A stretch of DNA of 64,000 bases, from assembly GCF_052857255.1 (NCBI RefSeq), contig NW_027526672.1:1-64000 (forward strand). Direction: 5' to 3'. Below the pieces are notes generated by a model. The model was not told where the DNA came from and ran no database searches. It saw only the letters and a program-made list of their open reading frames with translations. The DNA is from Amblyomma americanum (lineage: Eukaryota > Arthropoda > Arachnida > Ixodida > Ixodidae). The position numbers and the translations under genes were made by a program. Shown here in pieces: positions 12,650 to 25,199 of the stretch (its first letter is position 1; the number at the start of each line of letters is the position of its first letter).

Positions 12650-15600
12650 GAAAAAGTTTTGACGAGTATCACGTGGATAATTGTAAAACCGATGTGTTCA
12701 GATTTAGCTCGTTTCTGTCTAAAACAACTTGTTTCGTTGTATTAAACATAAGAGAAAAAGTTTTGACGAGTATCACGTGGAACACTTGTAATACCGATGG
12801 TGTTGTGATTTAGCTCGTTTCGGTCTAAAACAGCTTGTTTCGCTGTATTAAGCAAGAATACATGCTTTTCGCGCAGTTATAAGAGAAAAAGTTTTGACGC
12901 GTATCAGAGGAACACTTTGTAAAACCGATGTGTTGTGATTTAGCTCGTTTCGGTCTAAAACAGCTTGTTTCGTTGTATTAAGCAAGAATACATGCTTTCG
13001 CGCAGTTATAAGAGAAAAAGTTTTGACGAGTATCACGTGGATACTTGTAAAACCGATGTGTTCAGATTTAGCTCGTTTCGGTCAAAAACAGCTTGTTTAC
13101 GTTGTATTAAGCATGAATACATGCTTTTTCGCGCAGTTAAAAAGAGAAAAAGTTTTGACGAGTATCACGTGGAACACTTGTAATACCGATGTGTTGTGAT
13201 TTAGCTCGTTTCGGTCTAAAACAGCTTGTTTCGCTGTATTAAGCAAGAATACATGCTTTTCGCGCAGTTATAAGAGAAAAAGTTTTGACGAGTATCACGT
13301 GGAACACTTGTAATACCGGTGTGTTGTGATTTAGCTCGTTTCGGGTCTAAAACAACTTGATTCGCTGTATTAAGCAAGAATACAATGCTTTTCGCGCAGT
13401 TATAAAAGAAAAAGTTTTGACGCGTATCAGAGGAACACTTGTAAAACCGATGTGTTGTGATTTAGCTCATTTCGGTCTAAAACCGCTTGTTTCGCTGTAT
13501 TAAGCAAGAATACATGCTTTTCGCGCAGTTATAAGAGAAAACGTTTTGACGAGTATCACGTGGATACTTGTAAAACCGATGTGTTCAGATTTAGCTCGTT
13601 TCGGTCTAAAACAGCTTGTTTTCGTTGTATTAAGCAAGAATACATGCTTTCGCGCAGTTATAAGAGAAAAAGTTTTGACGCGTATTAGAGAGACACTTGT
13701 AAAACCGATGTGTTGTGATTTAGCTCGTTTCGTTCTAAAACAGCTTGTTTCGTTGTATTAAGCAAGAATACATGCTTTTCGCGCCAGTTATAAGAGAAAA
13801 GGTTTGACGGAGTATCACGGGGATACTTGTAAAACCGATGTGTTCAGATTTAGCTCGTTTCGGTCTAAAACAGCTTGTTTCGTTGTATTAAGCACGAATA
13901 CATGCTTTTCGCGCAGTTTAAAAGAGAAAAAGTTTTGACGAGTATCACGTGGAACACTTGTAATACCGATGTGTTGTGATTTAGCTCGATTCGGTCTAAA
14001 ACAGCTTGTTTCGCTGTATTAAGCAAGAATACATGCTTTTCGCGCCGTTATAAGAGAAAAAGTTTTTGACGCGTATCAGAGGAACACTTGTAAAACCGAT
14101 GTGTTGTGATTTAGCTCATTTCGGTCTAAAACAGCTTGTTTCGCTGTATTAAGCAAGAATACAAGCTTTTCGCGCAGTTATAAGAGAAAAAGTTTTTGAC
14201 GCGTATCAGAGGAACACTTGTAAAACCGATGTGTTGTGATTTAGCTCGTTTCGGTCTAAAACAGCTTGTTTCGCTGTAATAAGCAAGAATACATGCTTTT
14301 CGCGCAGTTATAAGAGAAAAAGTTTTGACGCGTATCAGAGGAACACTTGTAAAACCGATGTGTTGTGATTTAGGCTCGTTTCGGTCTAAAACAGCTTGTT
14401 TCGCTGTATTAAGCAAGAATACATGCTTTTCGCGCAGTTATAAGAGAAAAAGTTTTGACGCGTATCAGAGGAACACTTGTAAAAACCGATGTGTTCAGAT
14501 TTAGCTCGTTTCGGTCTAAAACAGCTTGTTTTCGTTGTATTAAGCACGAATACATGCTTACGCGCAGTTATAGAAGAAAAAGTTTTTGACGCGTATCAGA
14601 AACACTTGTAAAACCGATGTGTTGTGATTTAGCTCGTTTCGGTCTAAAACAGCTTGTTTCGTTGTATAAGCAAGAATACATGCTTTTCGCGCAGTTATAA
14701 GAGAAAAAGTTTTGACGAGTATCACGTGGATACTTGTAAAACCGATGTGTTCAGATTTAGCTCGTTTCGGTCAAAACAGCTTGTTTCGTTGTATTAAGCA
14801 CGAATACATGCTTTTCGCGCAGTTAAAAGAGAAAAACTTTTGACGAGTATCACGTGGAAACACTTGTAATACCGATGTGTTCTGATTTAGCTCGTTTCGG
14901 TCCTAAAACAGCTTGTTTCGCTGTATTAAGCAAGAATACATGCTTTTCGCGCCGTTATAAGAGAATAAGTTTTGACGCGTATCAGAGGAACACTTGTAAA
15001 ACCGATGTGTTGTGATTTAGCTCATTTCGGTCTAAACAGCTTGTTTCGCTGTATTAAGCAAGAATACATGCTTTTCGCGCAGTTATAAGAGAAAAAGTTT
15101 TGGACGAGTATCACGTGGATACTTTAAAACCGATGTGTTTCAGATTTAGCTCGTTTCGGTCTAAAACAGCTTGTTTCGTTGTATTAAGCAAGAATACATG
15201 CTTTTCGCGCAGTTATAAGAGAAAAAGTTTTGACGCGTATTAGAGAGGACACTTGTAAAACGATTTGTTGTGATTTAGCTCGTTTCGGTCTAAACAGCTT
15301 GTTTCGTTGTATTAAGCAAGAATACATGCTTTTCGCGCAGTTATAAGAGAAAAAGTTTTGACGAGTATCACGTGGATACTTGTAAACCGATGTGTTCAGA
15401 TTAGCTCGTTTCGGTCAAAAACAGCTTTGTTTCGTTGTATTAAGCACGAATACATGCTTTTCGCGCAGTTAAAAGAGAAAAAGTTTTGACGAGTACCACG
15501 TGGAACACTTGTAATACCGATGTGTTGTGATTTAGCTCGTTTCGGTCTAAAACAGCTTGTTTCGCTGTATTAAGCAAGAATACATGCTTTTCGCGCCGTT

Positions 15601-18210
15601 ATAAGAGAAAAAGTTTTGACGCGTATCAGAGGAACCACTTGAAAAACCGATGTGTTGTGATTTAGCTCATTTCGGTCTAAAAACAGCTTGTTTCGCTGTA
15701 TTAAGCAAGAATACATGCTTTTCGCGCAGTTATAAGAGAAAAAGTTTTGACGAGTATCACGTGGATACTTGTAAAACCGATGTGTTCAGATTTAGCTCGT
15801 TTCGGTCTAAAACAACTTGTTTCGTTGTATTAAGCACGAATACATGCTTTTCGCGCAGTTATAAGAGAAAAAGTTTTGACGAGTATCACGTGGAACACTT
15901 GTAATACCGATGTGTTGTGATTTAGCTCGTTTCGGTCTAAAACAGCTTGTTTCGCTGTATTAAGCAAGAATACATGCTTTTCGCGCAGTTATAAGAGAAA
16001 AAGTTTTGACGCGTATCAGAGGAATGCTTGTAAAACCGATGTGTTGTGATTTAGCTCGTTTCGGTCTAAAACAGCTTGTTTCGCTGTATTAAGCAAGAAT
16101 ACATGCTTTTCGCGCAGTTATAAGAGAAAAAGTTTTGACGCGTATCAGAGGAACACTTGTAAAACCGATGTGTTGTGATTTAGCTCGTTTCGGTCTAAAA
16201 CAGCTTGTTTCGTTGTATTAAGCAAGAATACATGCTTTTCGCGCAGTTATAAGAGAAAAAGTTTTGACGAGTATCACGTGGATACTTGTAAAACCGATGT
16301 GTTCAGATTTAGCTCGTTTCGGTCAAAAACAGCTTGTTTCGTTGTATTAAGCATGAATACATGCTTTTCGCGCAGTTAAAAGAGAAAAAGTTTTGACGAG
16401 TATCACGTGGAACACTTGTAATACCGATGTGTTGTGATTTAGCTCGTTTCGGTCTAAAACAGCTTGTTTCGCTGTATTAAGCAAGAATACATGCTTTTCG
16501 CGCAGTTATAAGAGAAAAAGTTTTGACGAGTATCACGTGGAACACTTGTAATACCGATGTGTTGTGATTTAGCTTGTTTCGGTCTAAAACAACTTGATTC
16601 GCTGTATTAAGCAAGAATACATGCTTTTCGCGCAGTTATAAAAGAAAAAGTTTTGACGCGTATCAGAGGACACTTGTAAAACCGATGTGTTGTGATTTAG
16701 CTCGTTTCGGTGTAAAACAGCTTGTTTCGCTGTATTAAGCAGAAATACATGCTTTTCGCGCAGTGATAAGAGAAAAAGCTTTAAAGGCGTGTCACAGGGA
16801 CACTTGTAAAACCGATGTGTTTCAGATTTACCTCGTTTCGGTCTAAAACAGCTTGTTTCTTTGGACTAAGCCACGAATACATGCTTTTCGCGCAGCTATA
16901 AGAGAAAAAGAGTTGACGCGTATCAGAGGAACACTTGTAAAAACCGATGTGTTGGTGATTTAGCTCGTTTCGGTCTAAACAGCTTCTTTCGCTGTATTAA
17001 GCAAGAATACATGCTTTTCACGCAGTTATAAGAGAAAAAAATTTGTGACGCGTGTCAGAGGAACACTTGTAAAACCGATGTGTTGTGATTTAGCTCGTTT
17101 TGGTCTAAAACAGCTTGTTTCGCTGTATTAAGCAAGAATACATGCTTTTCGCGCAGTTATAAAGAGAAAAAGTTTTGACGAGTATCACGTGGATACTTGT
17201 AAAACGATGTGTTCAGATTTAGCTCGTTTCGGTCTAAAACAGCTTGTTTCGTTGTATTAAGCAAGAATACATGCTTTTCGCGCAGTTATAAGAGAAAAAG
17301 TTTTGACGCGTATTAGAGAGACACTTGTAAAACCGATTTGTTGTGATTTAGCTCGTTTCGGTCTAAAACAGCTTGTTTCGTTGTATTAAGCAAGAATACA
17401 TGCTTTTCGCGCAGTTATAAGAGAAAAAGTTTTGACGAGTATCACGTGGATACTTGTAAAACCGATGTGTTCAGATTTAGCTCGTTTCGGTCTAAAACAG
17501 GCTTGTTTCGCTGTATTAAGCAAGAATACATGCTTTTCGCGCAGTTATAAGAGAAAAAGTTTTTGACGAGTATCACGTGGATACTTGTAAAACGATGTGT
17601 TCAGATTTAGCTCGTTTTCGGTCTAAAACAGCTTGTTTCGTTGTATTAAGCAAGAATACATGCTTTTCGCGCAGTTATAAGAGAAAAAGTTTTGACGCGT
17701 ATTAGAGAGACACTTGTAAAACCGATGTGTTGTGATTTAGCTCGTTTCGGTCTAAAACAGCTTGTTTCGTTTGTATTAAGCACGAATACATGCTTTTCGC
17801 GCAAGTTAAAAAGAGAAAAAGTTTTGACGAGTATCACGTGGAACACTTGTAATACCGATGTGTTGTGATTTAGCTCGTTTCGGTCTAAAACAGCTTGTTT
17901 CGCTGTATTAAGCAAGAATACATGCTTTTCGCGCCGTTATAAGAGAAAAAGTTTTGACGCGTATCAGAGGAACACTTGTAAAACCGATGTGTTGTGATTT
18001 AGCTCGTTTCGGTCTAAAACAGCTTGTTTCGCTGTATTAAGCAAGAATACATGCTTTTCGCGCAGTTATAAGAGAAAAAGTTTTTGACGCGTATCAGAGG
18101 ATCACTTGTAAAACCGATGTGTTGTGATTTAGCTCGTTTCGGTCTAAAACAGCTTGTTTCGTTGTATTAAGCAAGAATACATGCTTTTCGCGCAGTTATA
18201 AGAGAAAAGT
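12650..18210 (+). repeat. Satellite stretch with dense single-base indels
   Basis: This is the same satellite, but nearly every monomer has a one-base insertion or deletion, mostly in or next to short homopolymers. Examples are actttgtaaaacc near 12911, cgggtctaaaac near 13343, tacaatgctt near 13381, taggctcg near 14372, ggtcctaaaac near 14901, gtttcagattt near 16818, aaaacgatg near 17203 and gttttcgg near 17614. One monomer also lacks 25 bp at about 12748, so that spacing is 104 bp. The matching copy from about 20037 has almost none of these changes. I read this as local assembly error rather than biology, but decayed repeats are possible. Confidence 0.7.
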
Positions 18211-21200
18211 TTTGACGAGTATCACGTGGATACTTGTAAAACCGATGTGTTCAGATTTAGCTCGTTTCGGTCAAAAACAGCTTGTTTCGTTGTATTAAGC
18301 ATGAATACATGCTTTTCGCGCAGTTAAAAGAGAAAAAGTTTTGACGAGTATCACGTGGAACACTTGTAATACCGATGTGTTGTGATATAGCTCGTTTCGG
18401 TCTAAAACAGCTTGTTTCGCTGTATTAAGCAAGAATACATGCTTTTCGCGCAGTTATAAGAGAAAAAGTTTTGACGAGTATCACGTGGAACACTTGTAAT
18501 ACCGATGTGTTGTGATTTAGCTTGTTTCGGTCTAAAACAACTTGATTCGCTGTATTAAGCAAGAATACATGCTTTTCGCGCAGTTATAAAAGAAAAAGTT
18601 TTGACGCGTATCAGAGGAACACTTGTAAAACCGATGTGTTGTGATTTAGCTCGTTTCGGTGTAAAACAGCTTGTTTCGCTGTATTAGGCAGAAATACATG
18701 CTTTTCGCGCAGTGATAAGAGAAAAAGCTTTAAAGGCGTGTCACAGGGACACTTGTAAAACCGATGTGTTCAGATTTACCTCGTTTCGGTCTAAAACAGC
18801 TTGTTTCTTTGGACTAAGCACGAATACATGCTTTTCGCGCAGCTATAAGAGAAAAAAGAGTTGACGCGTATCAGAGGAACACTTGTAAAACCGATGTGTT
18901 GTGATTTAGCTCGTTTCGGTCTAAAACAGCTTCTTTCGCTGTATTAAGCAAGAATACATGATTTTCGCGCAGTTATAAGAGAAAAAAATTTGACGCGTGT
19001 CAGAGGAACACTTGTAAAACCGATGTGTTGTGATTTAGCTCGTTTTGGTCTAAAACAGCTTGTTGCGCTGTATTAAGCAAGAATACATGCTTTTCGCGCA
19101 GTTATAAGAGAAAAAGTTTTGACGAGTATCACGTGGATACTTGTAAAACCGATGTGTTCAGATTTAGCTCGTTTCGGTCTAAAACTGCTTGTTTCGTTGT
19201 ATTAAGCAAGAATACATGCTTTTCGCGCAGTTATAAGAGAAAAAGTTTTGACGCGTATTAGAGAGACACTTGTAAAACCGATTTGTTGTGATTTAGCTCG
19301 TTTCGGTCTAAAACAGCTTGTTTCGTTGTTTTAAGCAAGAATACATGCTTTTCGCGCAGTTATAAGAGAAAAAGTTTTGACGAGTATCACGTGGATACTT
19401 GTAAAACCGATGTGTTCAGATTTAGCTCGTTTCGGTCTAAAACAGCTTGTTTCGCTGTATAAGCAAGAATACATGCTTTTCGCGCAGTTATAAGAGATAA
19501 AGTTTTGACGAGTATCACGTGGATACTTGTAAAACCGATGTGTTCAGATTTAGCTCGTTTCGGTCTAAAACAGCTTGTTTCGTTGTATTAAGCACGAATA
19601 CATGCTTTTCGCGCAGTTAAAAGAGAAAAAGTTTTGACGAGTATCACGTGGAACACTTGTAATACCGATGTGTTGTGATTTAGCTCGATTCGGTCTAAAA
19701 CAGCTTGTTTCGCTGTATTAAGCAAGAATACATGCTTTTCGCGCCGTTATAAGAGAAAAAGTTTTGACGCGTATCAGAGGAACACTTGTAAAACCGATGT
19801 GTTGTGATTTAGCTCATTTCGGTCTAAAACAGCTTGTTTCGCTGTATTAAGCAAGAATACAAGCTTTTCGCGCAGTTATAAGAGAAAAAGTTTTGACGCG
19901 TATCAGAGGAACACTTGTAAAACCGATGTGTTGTGATTTAGCTCGTTTCGGTCTAAAACAGCTTGTTTCGCTGTATTAAGCAAGAATACATGCTTTTCGC
20001 GCAGTTATAAGAGAAAAAGTTTTGACGCGTATCAGAGGAATGCTTGTAAAACCGATGTGTTGTGATTTAGCTCGTTTCGGTCTAAAACAGCTTGTTTCGC
20101 TGTATTAAGCAAGAATACATGCTTTTCGCGCAGTTATAAGAGAAAAAGTTTTGACGCGTATCAGAGGAACACTTGTAAAACCGATGTGTTGTGATTTAGC
20201 TCGTTTCGGTCTAAAACAGCTTGTTTCGTTGTATTAAGCAAGAATACATGCTTTTCGCGCAGTTATAAGAGAAAAAGTTTTGACGAGTATCACGTGGATA
20301 CTTGTAAAACCGATGTGTTCAGATTTAGCTCGTTTCGGTCAAAAACAGCTTGTTTCGTTGTATTAAGCATGAATACATGCTTTTCGCGCAGTTAAAAGAG
20401 AAAAAGTTTTGACGAGTATCACGTGGAACACTTGTAATACCGATGTGTTGTGATTTAGCTCGTTTCGGTCTAAAACAGCTTGTTTCGCTGTATTAAGCAA
20501 GAATACATGCTTTTCGCGCAGTTATAAGAGAAAAAGTTTTGACGAGTATCACGTGGAACACTTGTAATACCGATGTGTTGTGATTTAGCTTGTTTCGGTC
20601 TAAAACAACTTGATTCGCTGTATTAAGCAAGAATACATGCTTTTCGCGCAGTTATAAAAGAAAAAGTTTTGACGCGTATCAGAGGAACACTTGTAAAACC
20701 GATGTGTTGTGATTTAGCTCGTTTCGGTGTAAAACAGCTTGTTTCGCTGTATTAAGCAGAAATACATGCTTTTCGCGCAGTGATAAGAGAAAAAGCTTTA
20801 AAGGCGTGTCACAGGGACACTTGTAAAACCGATGTGTTCAGATTTACCTCGTTTCGGTCTAAAACAGCTTGTTTCTTTGGACTAAGCACGAATACATGCT
20901 TTTCGCGCAGCTATAAGAGAAAAAAGAGTTGACGCGTATCAGAGGAACACTTGTAAAACCGATGTGTTGTGATTTAGCTCGTTTCGGTCTAAAACAGCTT
21001 CTTTCGCTGTATTAAGCAAGAATACATGCTTTTCGCGCAGTTATAAGAGAAAAAAATTTGACGCGTGTCAGAGGAACACTTGTAAAACCGATGTGTTGTG
21101 ATTTAGCTCGTTTTGGTCTAAAACAGCTTGTTTCGCTGTATTAAGCAAGAATACATGCTTTTCGCGCAGTTATAAGAGAAAAAGTTTTGACGAGTATCAC

Positions 21201-24000
21201 GTGGATACTTGTAAAACCGATGTGTTCAGATTTAGCTCGTTTCGGTCTAAAACAGCTTGTTTCGTTGTATTAAGCAAGAATACATGCTTTTCGCGCAGTT
21301 ATAAGAGAAAAAGTTTTGACGCGTATTAGAGAGACACTTGTAAAACCGATTTGTTGTGATTTAGCTCGTTTCGGTCTAAAACAGCTTGTTTCGTTGTATT
21401 AAGCAAGAATACATGCTTTTCGCGCAGTTATAAGAGAAAAAGTTTTGACGAGTATCACGTGGATACTTGTAAAACCGATGTGTTCAGATTTAGCTCGTTT
21501 CGGTCTAAAACAGCTTGTTTCGCTGTATTAAGCAAGAATACATGCTTTTCGCGCAGTTATAAGAGAAAAAGTTTTGACGAGTATCACGTGGATACTTGTA
21601 AAACCGATGTGTTCAGATTTAGCTCGTTTCGGTCTAAAACAGCTTGTTTCGTTGTATTAAGCAAGAATACATGCTTTTCGCGCAGTTATAAGAGAAAAAG
21701 TTTTGACGCGTATTAGAGAGACACTTGTAAAACCGATGTGTTGTGATTTAGCTCGTTTCGGTCTAAAACAGCTTGTTTCGTTGTATTAAGCACGAATACA
21801 TGCTTTTCGCGCAGTTAAAAAGAGAAAAAGTTTTGACGAGTATCACGTGGAACACTTGTAATACCGATGTGTTGTGATTTAGCTCGTTTCGGTCTAAAAC
21901 AGCTTGTTTCGCTGTATTAAGCAAGAATACATGCTTTTCGCGCCGTTATAAGAGAAAAAGTTTTGACGCGTATCAGAGGAACACTTGTAAAACCGATGTG
22001 TTGTGATTTAGCTCGTTTCGGTCTAAAACAGCTTGTTTCGCTGTATTAAGCAAGAATACATGCTTTTCGCGCAGTTATAAGAGAAAAAGTTTTGACGCGT
22101 ATCAGAGGATCACTTGTAAAACCGATGTGTTGTGATTTAGCTCGTTTCGGTCTAAAACAGCTTGTTTCGTTGTATTAAGCAAGAATACATGCTTTTCGCG
22201 CAGTTATAAGAGAAAAAGTTTTGACGAGTATCACGTGGATACTTGTAAAACCGATGTGTTCAGATTTAGCTCGTTTCGGTCAAAAACAGCTTGTTTCGTT
22301 GTATTAAGCATGAATACATGCTTTTCGCGCAGTTAAAAGAGAAAAAGTTTTGACGAGTATCACGTGGAACACTTGTAATACCGATGTGTTGTGATATAGC
22401 TCGTTTCGGTCTAAAACAGCTTGTTTCGCTGTATTAAGCAAGAATACATGCTTTTCGCGCACTTATAAGAGAAAAAGTTTTGACGAGTATCACGTGGAAC
22501 ACTTGTAATACCGATGTGTTGTGATTTAGCTTGTTTCGGTCTAAAACAACTTGATTCGCTGTATTAAGCAAGAATACATGCTTTTCGCGCAGTTATAAAA
22601 GAAAAAGTTTTGACGCGTATCAGAGGAACACTTGTAAAACCGATGTGTTGTGATTTAGCTCGTTTCGGTGTAAAACAGCTTGTTTCGCTGTATTAGGCAG
22701 AAATACATGCTTTTCGCGCAGTGATAAGAGAAAAAGCTTTAAAGGCGTGTCACAGGGACACTTGTAAAACCGATGTGTTCAGATTTACCTCGTTTCGGTC
22801 TAAAACAGCTTGTTTCTTTGGACTAAGCACGAATACATGCTTTTCGCGCAGCTATAAGAGAAAAAAGAGTTGACGCGTATCAGAGGAACACTTGTAAAAC
22901 CGATGTGTTGTGATTTAGCTCGTTTCGGTCTAAAACAGCTTCTTTCGCTGTATTAAGCAAGAATACATGCTTTTCGCGCAGTTATAAGAGAAAAAAATTT
23001 GACGCGTGTCAGAGGAACACTTGTAAAACCGATGTGTTGTGATTTAGCTCGTTTTGGTCTAAAACAGCTTGTTGCGCTGTATTAAGCAAGAATACATGCT
23101 TTTCGCGCAGTTATAAGAGAAAAAGTTTTGACGAGTATCACGTGGATACTTGTAAAACCGATGTGTTCAGATTTAGCTCGTTTCGGTCTAAAACTGCTTG
23201 TTTCGTTGTATTAAGCAAGAATACATGCTTTTCGCGCAGTTATAAGAGAAAAAGTTTTGACGCGTATTAGAGAGACACTTGTAAAACCGATTTGTTGTGA
23301 TTTAGCTCGTTTCGGTCTAAAACAGCTTGTTTCGTTGTTTTAAGCAAGAATACATGCTTTTCGCGCAGTTATAAGAGAAAAAGTTTTGACGAGTATCACG
23401 TGGATACTTGTAAAACCGATGTGTTCAGATTTAGCTCGTTTCGGTCTAAAACAGCTTGTTTCGCTGTATAAGCAAGAATACATGCTTTTCGCGCAGTTAT
23501 AAGAGAAAAAGTTTTGACGAGTATCACGTGGATACTTGTAAAACCGATGTGTTCAGATTTAGCTCGTTTCGGTCTAAAACAGCTTCTTTCGCTGTATTAA
23601 GCAAGAATACATGCTTTTCGCGCAGTTATAAGAGAAAAAAATTTGACGCGTGTCAGAGGAACACTTGTAAAACCGATGTGTTCAGATTTAGCTCGTTTCG
23701 GTCTAAAACAGCTTGTTTCGTTGTATTAAGCAAGAATACATGCTTTTCGCGCAGTTATAAGAGAAAAAGTTTTGACGCGTATTAGAGAGACACTTGTAAA
23801 ACCGATGTGTTGTGATTTAGCTCGTTTCGGTCTAAAACAGCTTGTTTCGTTGTATTAAGCAAGAATACATGCTTTTCGCGCAGTTATAAGAGAAAAAGTT
23901 TTGACGAGTATCACGTGGATACTTGTAAAACCGATGTGTTCAGATTTAGCTCGTTTCGGTCTAAAACAGCTTGTTTCGTTGTATTAAGCACGAATACATG
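16000..24000 (+). repeat. Tandem duplication of a ~4.0-kb satellite block (about 31 monomers)
   Basis: The rare variant ggaatgcttg lies at 16021 and 20037, and aggatcacttg near 18099 and 22107. The trio gttgcgctg, aaaactgctt and gttgttttaag lies near 19063, 19183 and 19325, and again near 23071, 23193 and 23335. The offset is 4008-4017 throughout. Within each block the divergent gctttaaagg monomer occurs twice (16778 and 18727; 20795 and 22736), so the 4.0-kb unit is itself made of two related halves of about 1.95-2.07 kb. Confidence 0.85.
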
Positions 24001-25199
24001 CTTTTCGCGCAGTTAAAAAGAGAAAAAGTTTTGACGAGTATCACGTGGAACACTTGTAATACCGATGTGTTGTGATTTAGCTCGTTTCGGTCTAAAACAG
24101 CTTGTTTCGCTGTATTAAGCAAGAATACATGCTTTTCGCGCCGTTATAAGAGAAAAAGTTTTGACGCGTATCAGAGGAACACTTGTAAAACCGATGTGTT
24201 GTGATTTAGCTCGTTTCGGTCTAAAACAGCTTGTTTCGCTGTATTAAGCAAGAATACATGCTTTTCGCGCAGTTATAAGAGAAAAAGTTTTGACGCGTAT
24301 CAGAGGAACACTTGTAAAACCGATGTGTTGTGATTTAGCTCGTTTCGGTCTAAAACAGCTTGTTTCGTTGTATTAAGCAAGAATACATGCTTTTCGCGCA
24401 GTTATAAGAGAAAAAGTTTTGACGAGTATCACGTGGATACTTGTAAAACCGATGTGTTCAGATTTAGCTCGTTTCGGTCAAAAACAGCTTGTTTCGTTGT
24501 ATTAAGCATGAATACATGCTTTTCGCGCAGTTAAAAGAGAAAAAGTTTTGACGAGTATCACGTGGAACACTTGTAATACCGATGTGTTGTGATTTAGCTC
24601 GTTTCGGTCTAAAACAGCTTGTTTCGCTGTATTAAGCAAGAATGCATGCTTTTCGCGCAGTTATAAGAGAAAAAGTTTTGACGAGTATCACGTGGAACAC
24701 TTGTAATACCGATGTGTTGTGATTTAGCTTGTTTCGGTCTAAAACAACTTGATTCGCTGCATTAAGCAAGAATACATGCTTTTCGCGCAGTTATAAAAGA
24801 AAAAGTTTTGACGCGTATCAGAGGAACACTTGTAAAACCGATGTGTTGTGATTTAGCTCGTTTCGGTGTAAAACAGCTTGTTTCGCTGTATTAGGCAGAA
24901 ATACATGCTTTTCGCGCAGTGATAAGAGAAAAAGCTTTAAAGGCGTGTCACAGGGACACTTGTAAAACCGATGTGTTCAGATTTACCTCGTTTCGGTCTA
25001 AAACAGCTTGTTTCTTTGGACTAAGCACGAATACATGCTTTTCGCGCAGCTATAAGAGAAAAAAGAGTTGACGCGTATCAGAGGAACACTTGTAAAACCG
25101 ATGTGTTGTGATTTAGCTCGTTTCGGTCTAAAACAGCTTCTTTCGCTGTATTAAGCAAGAATACATGCTTTTCGCGCAGTTATAAGAGAAAAAAATTTG

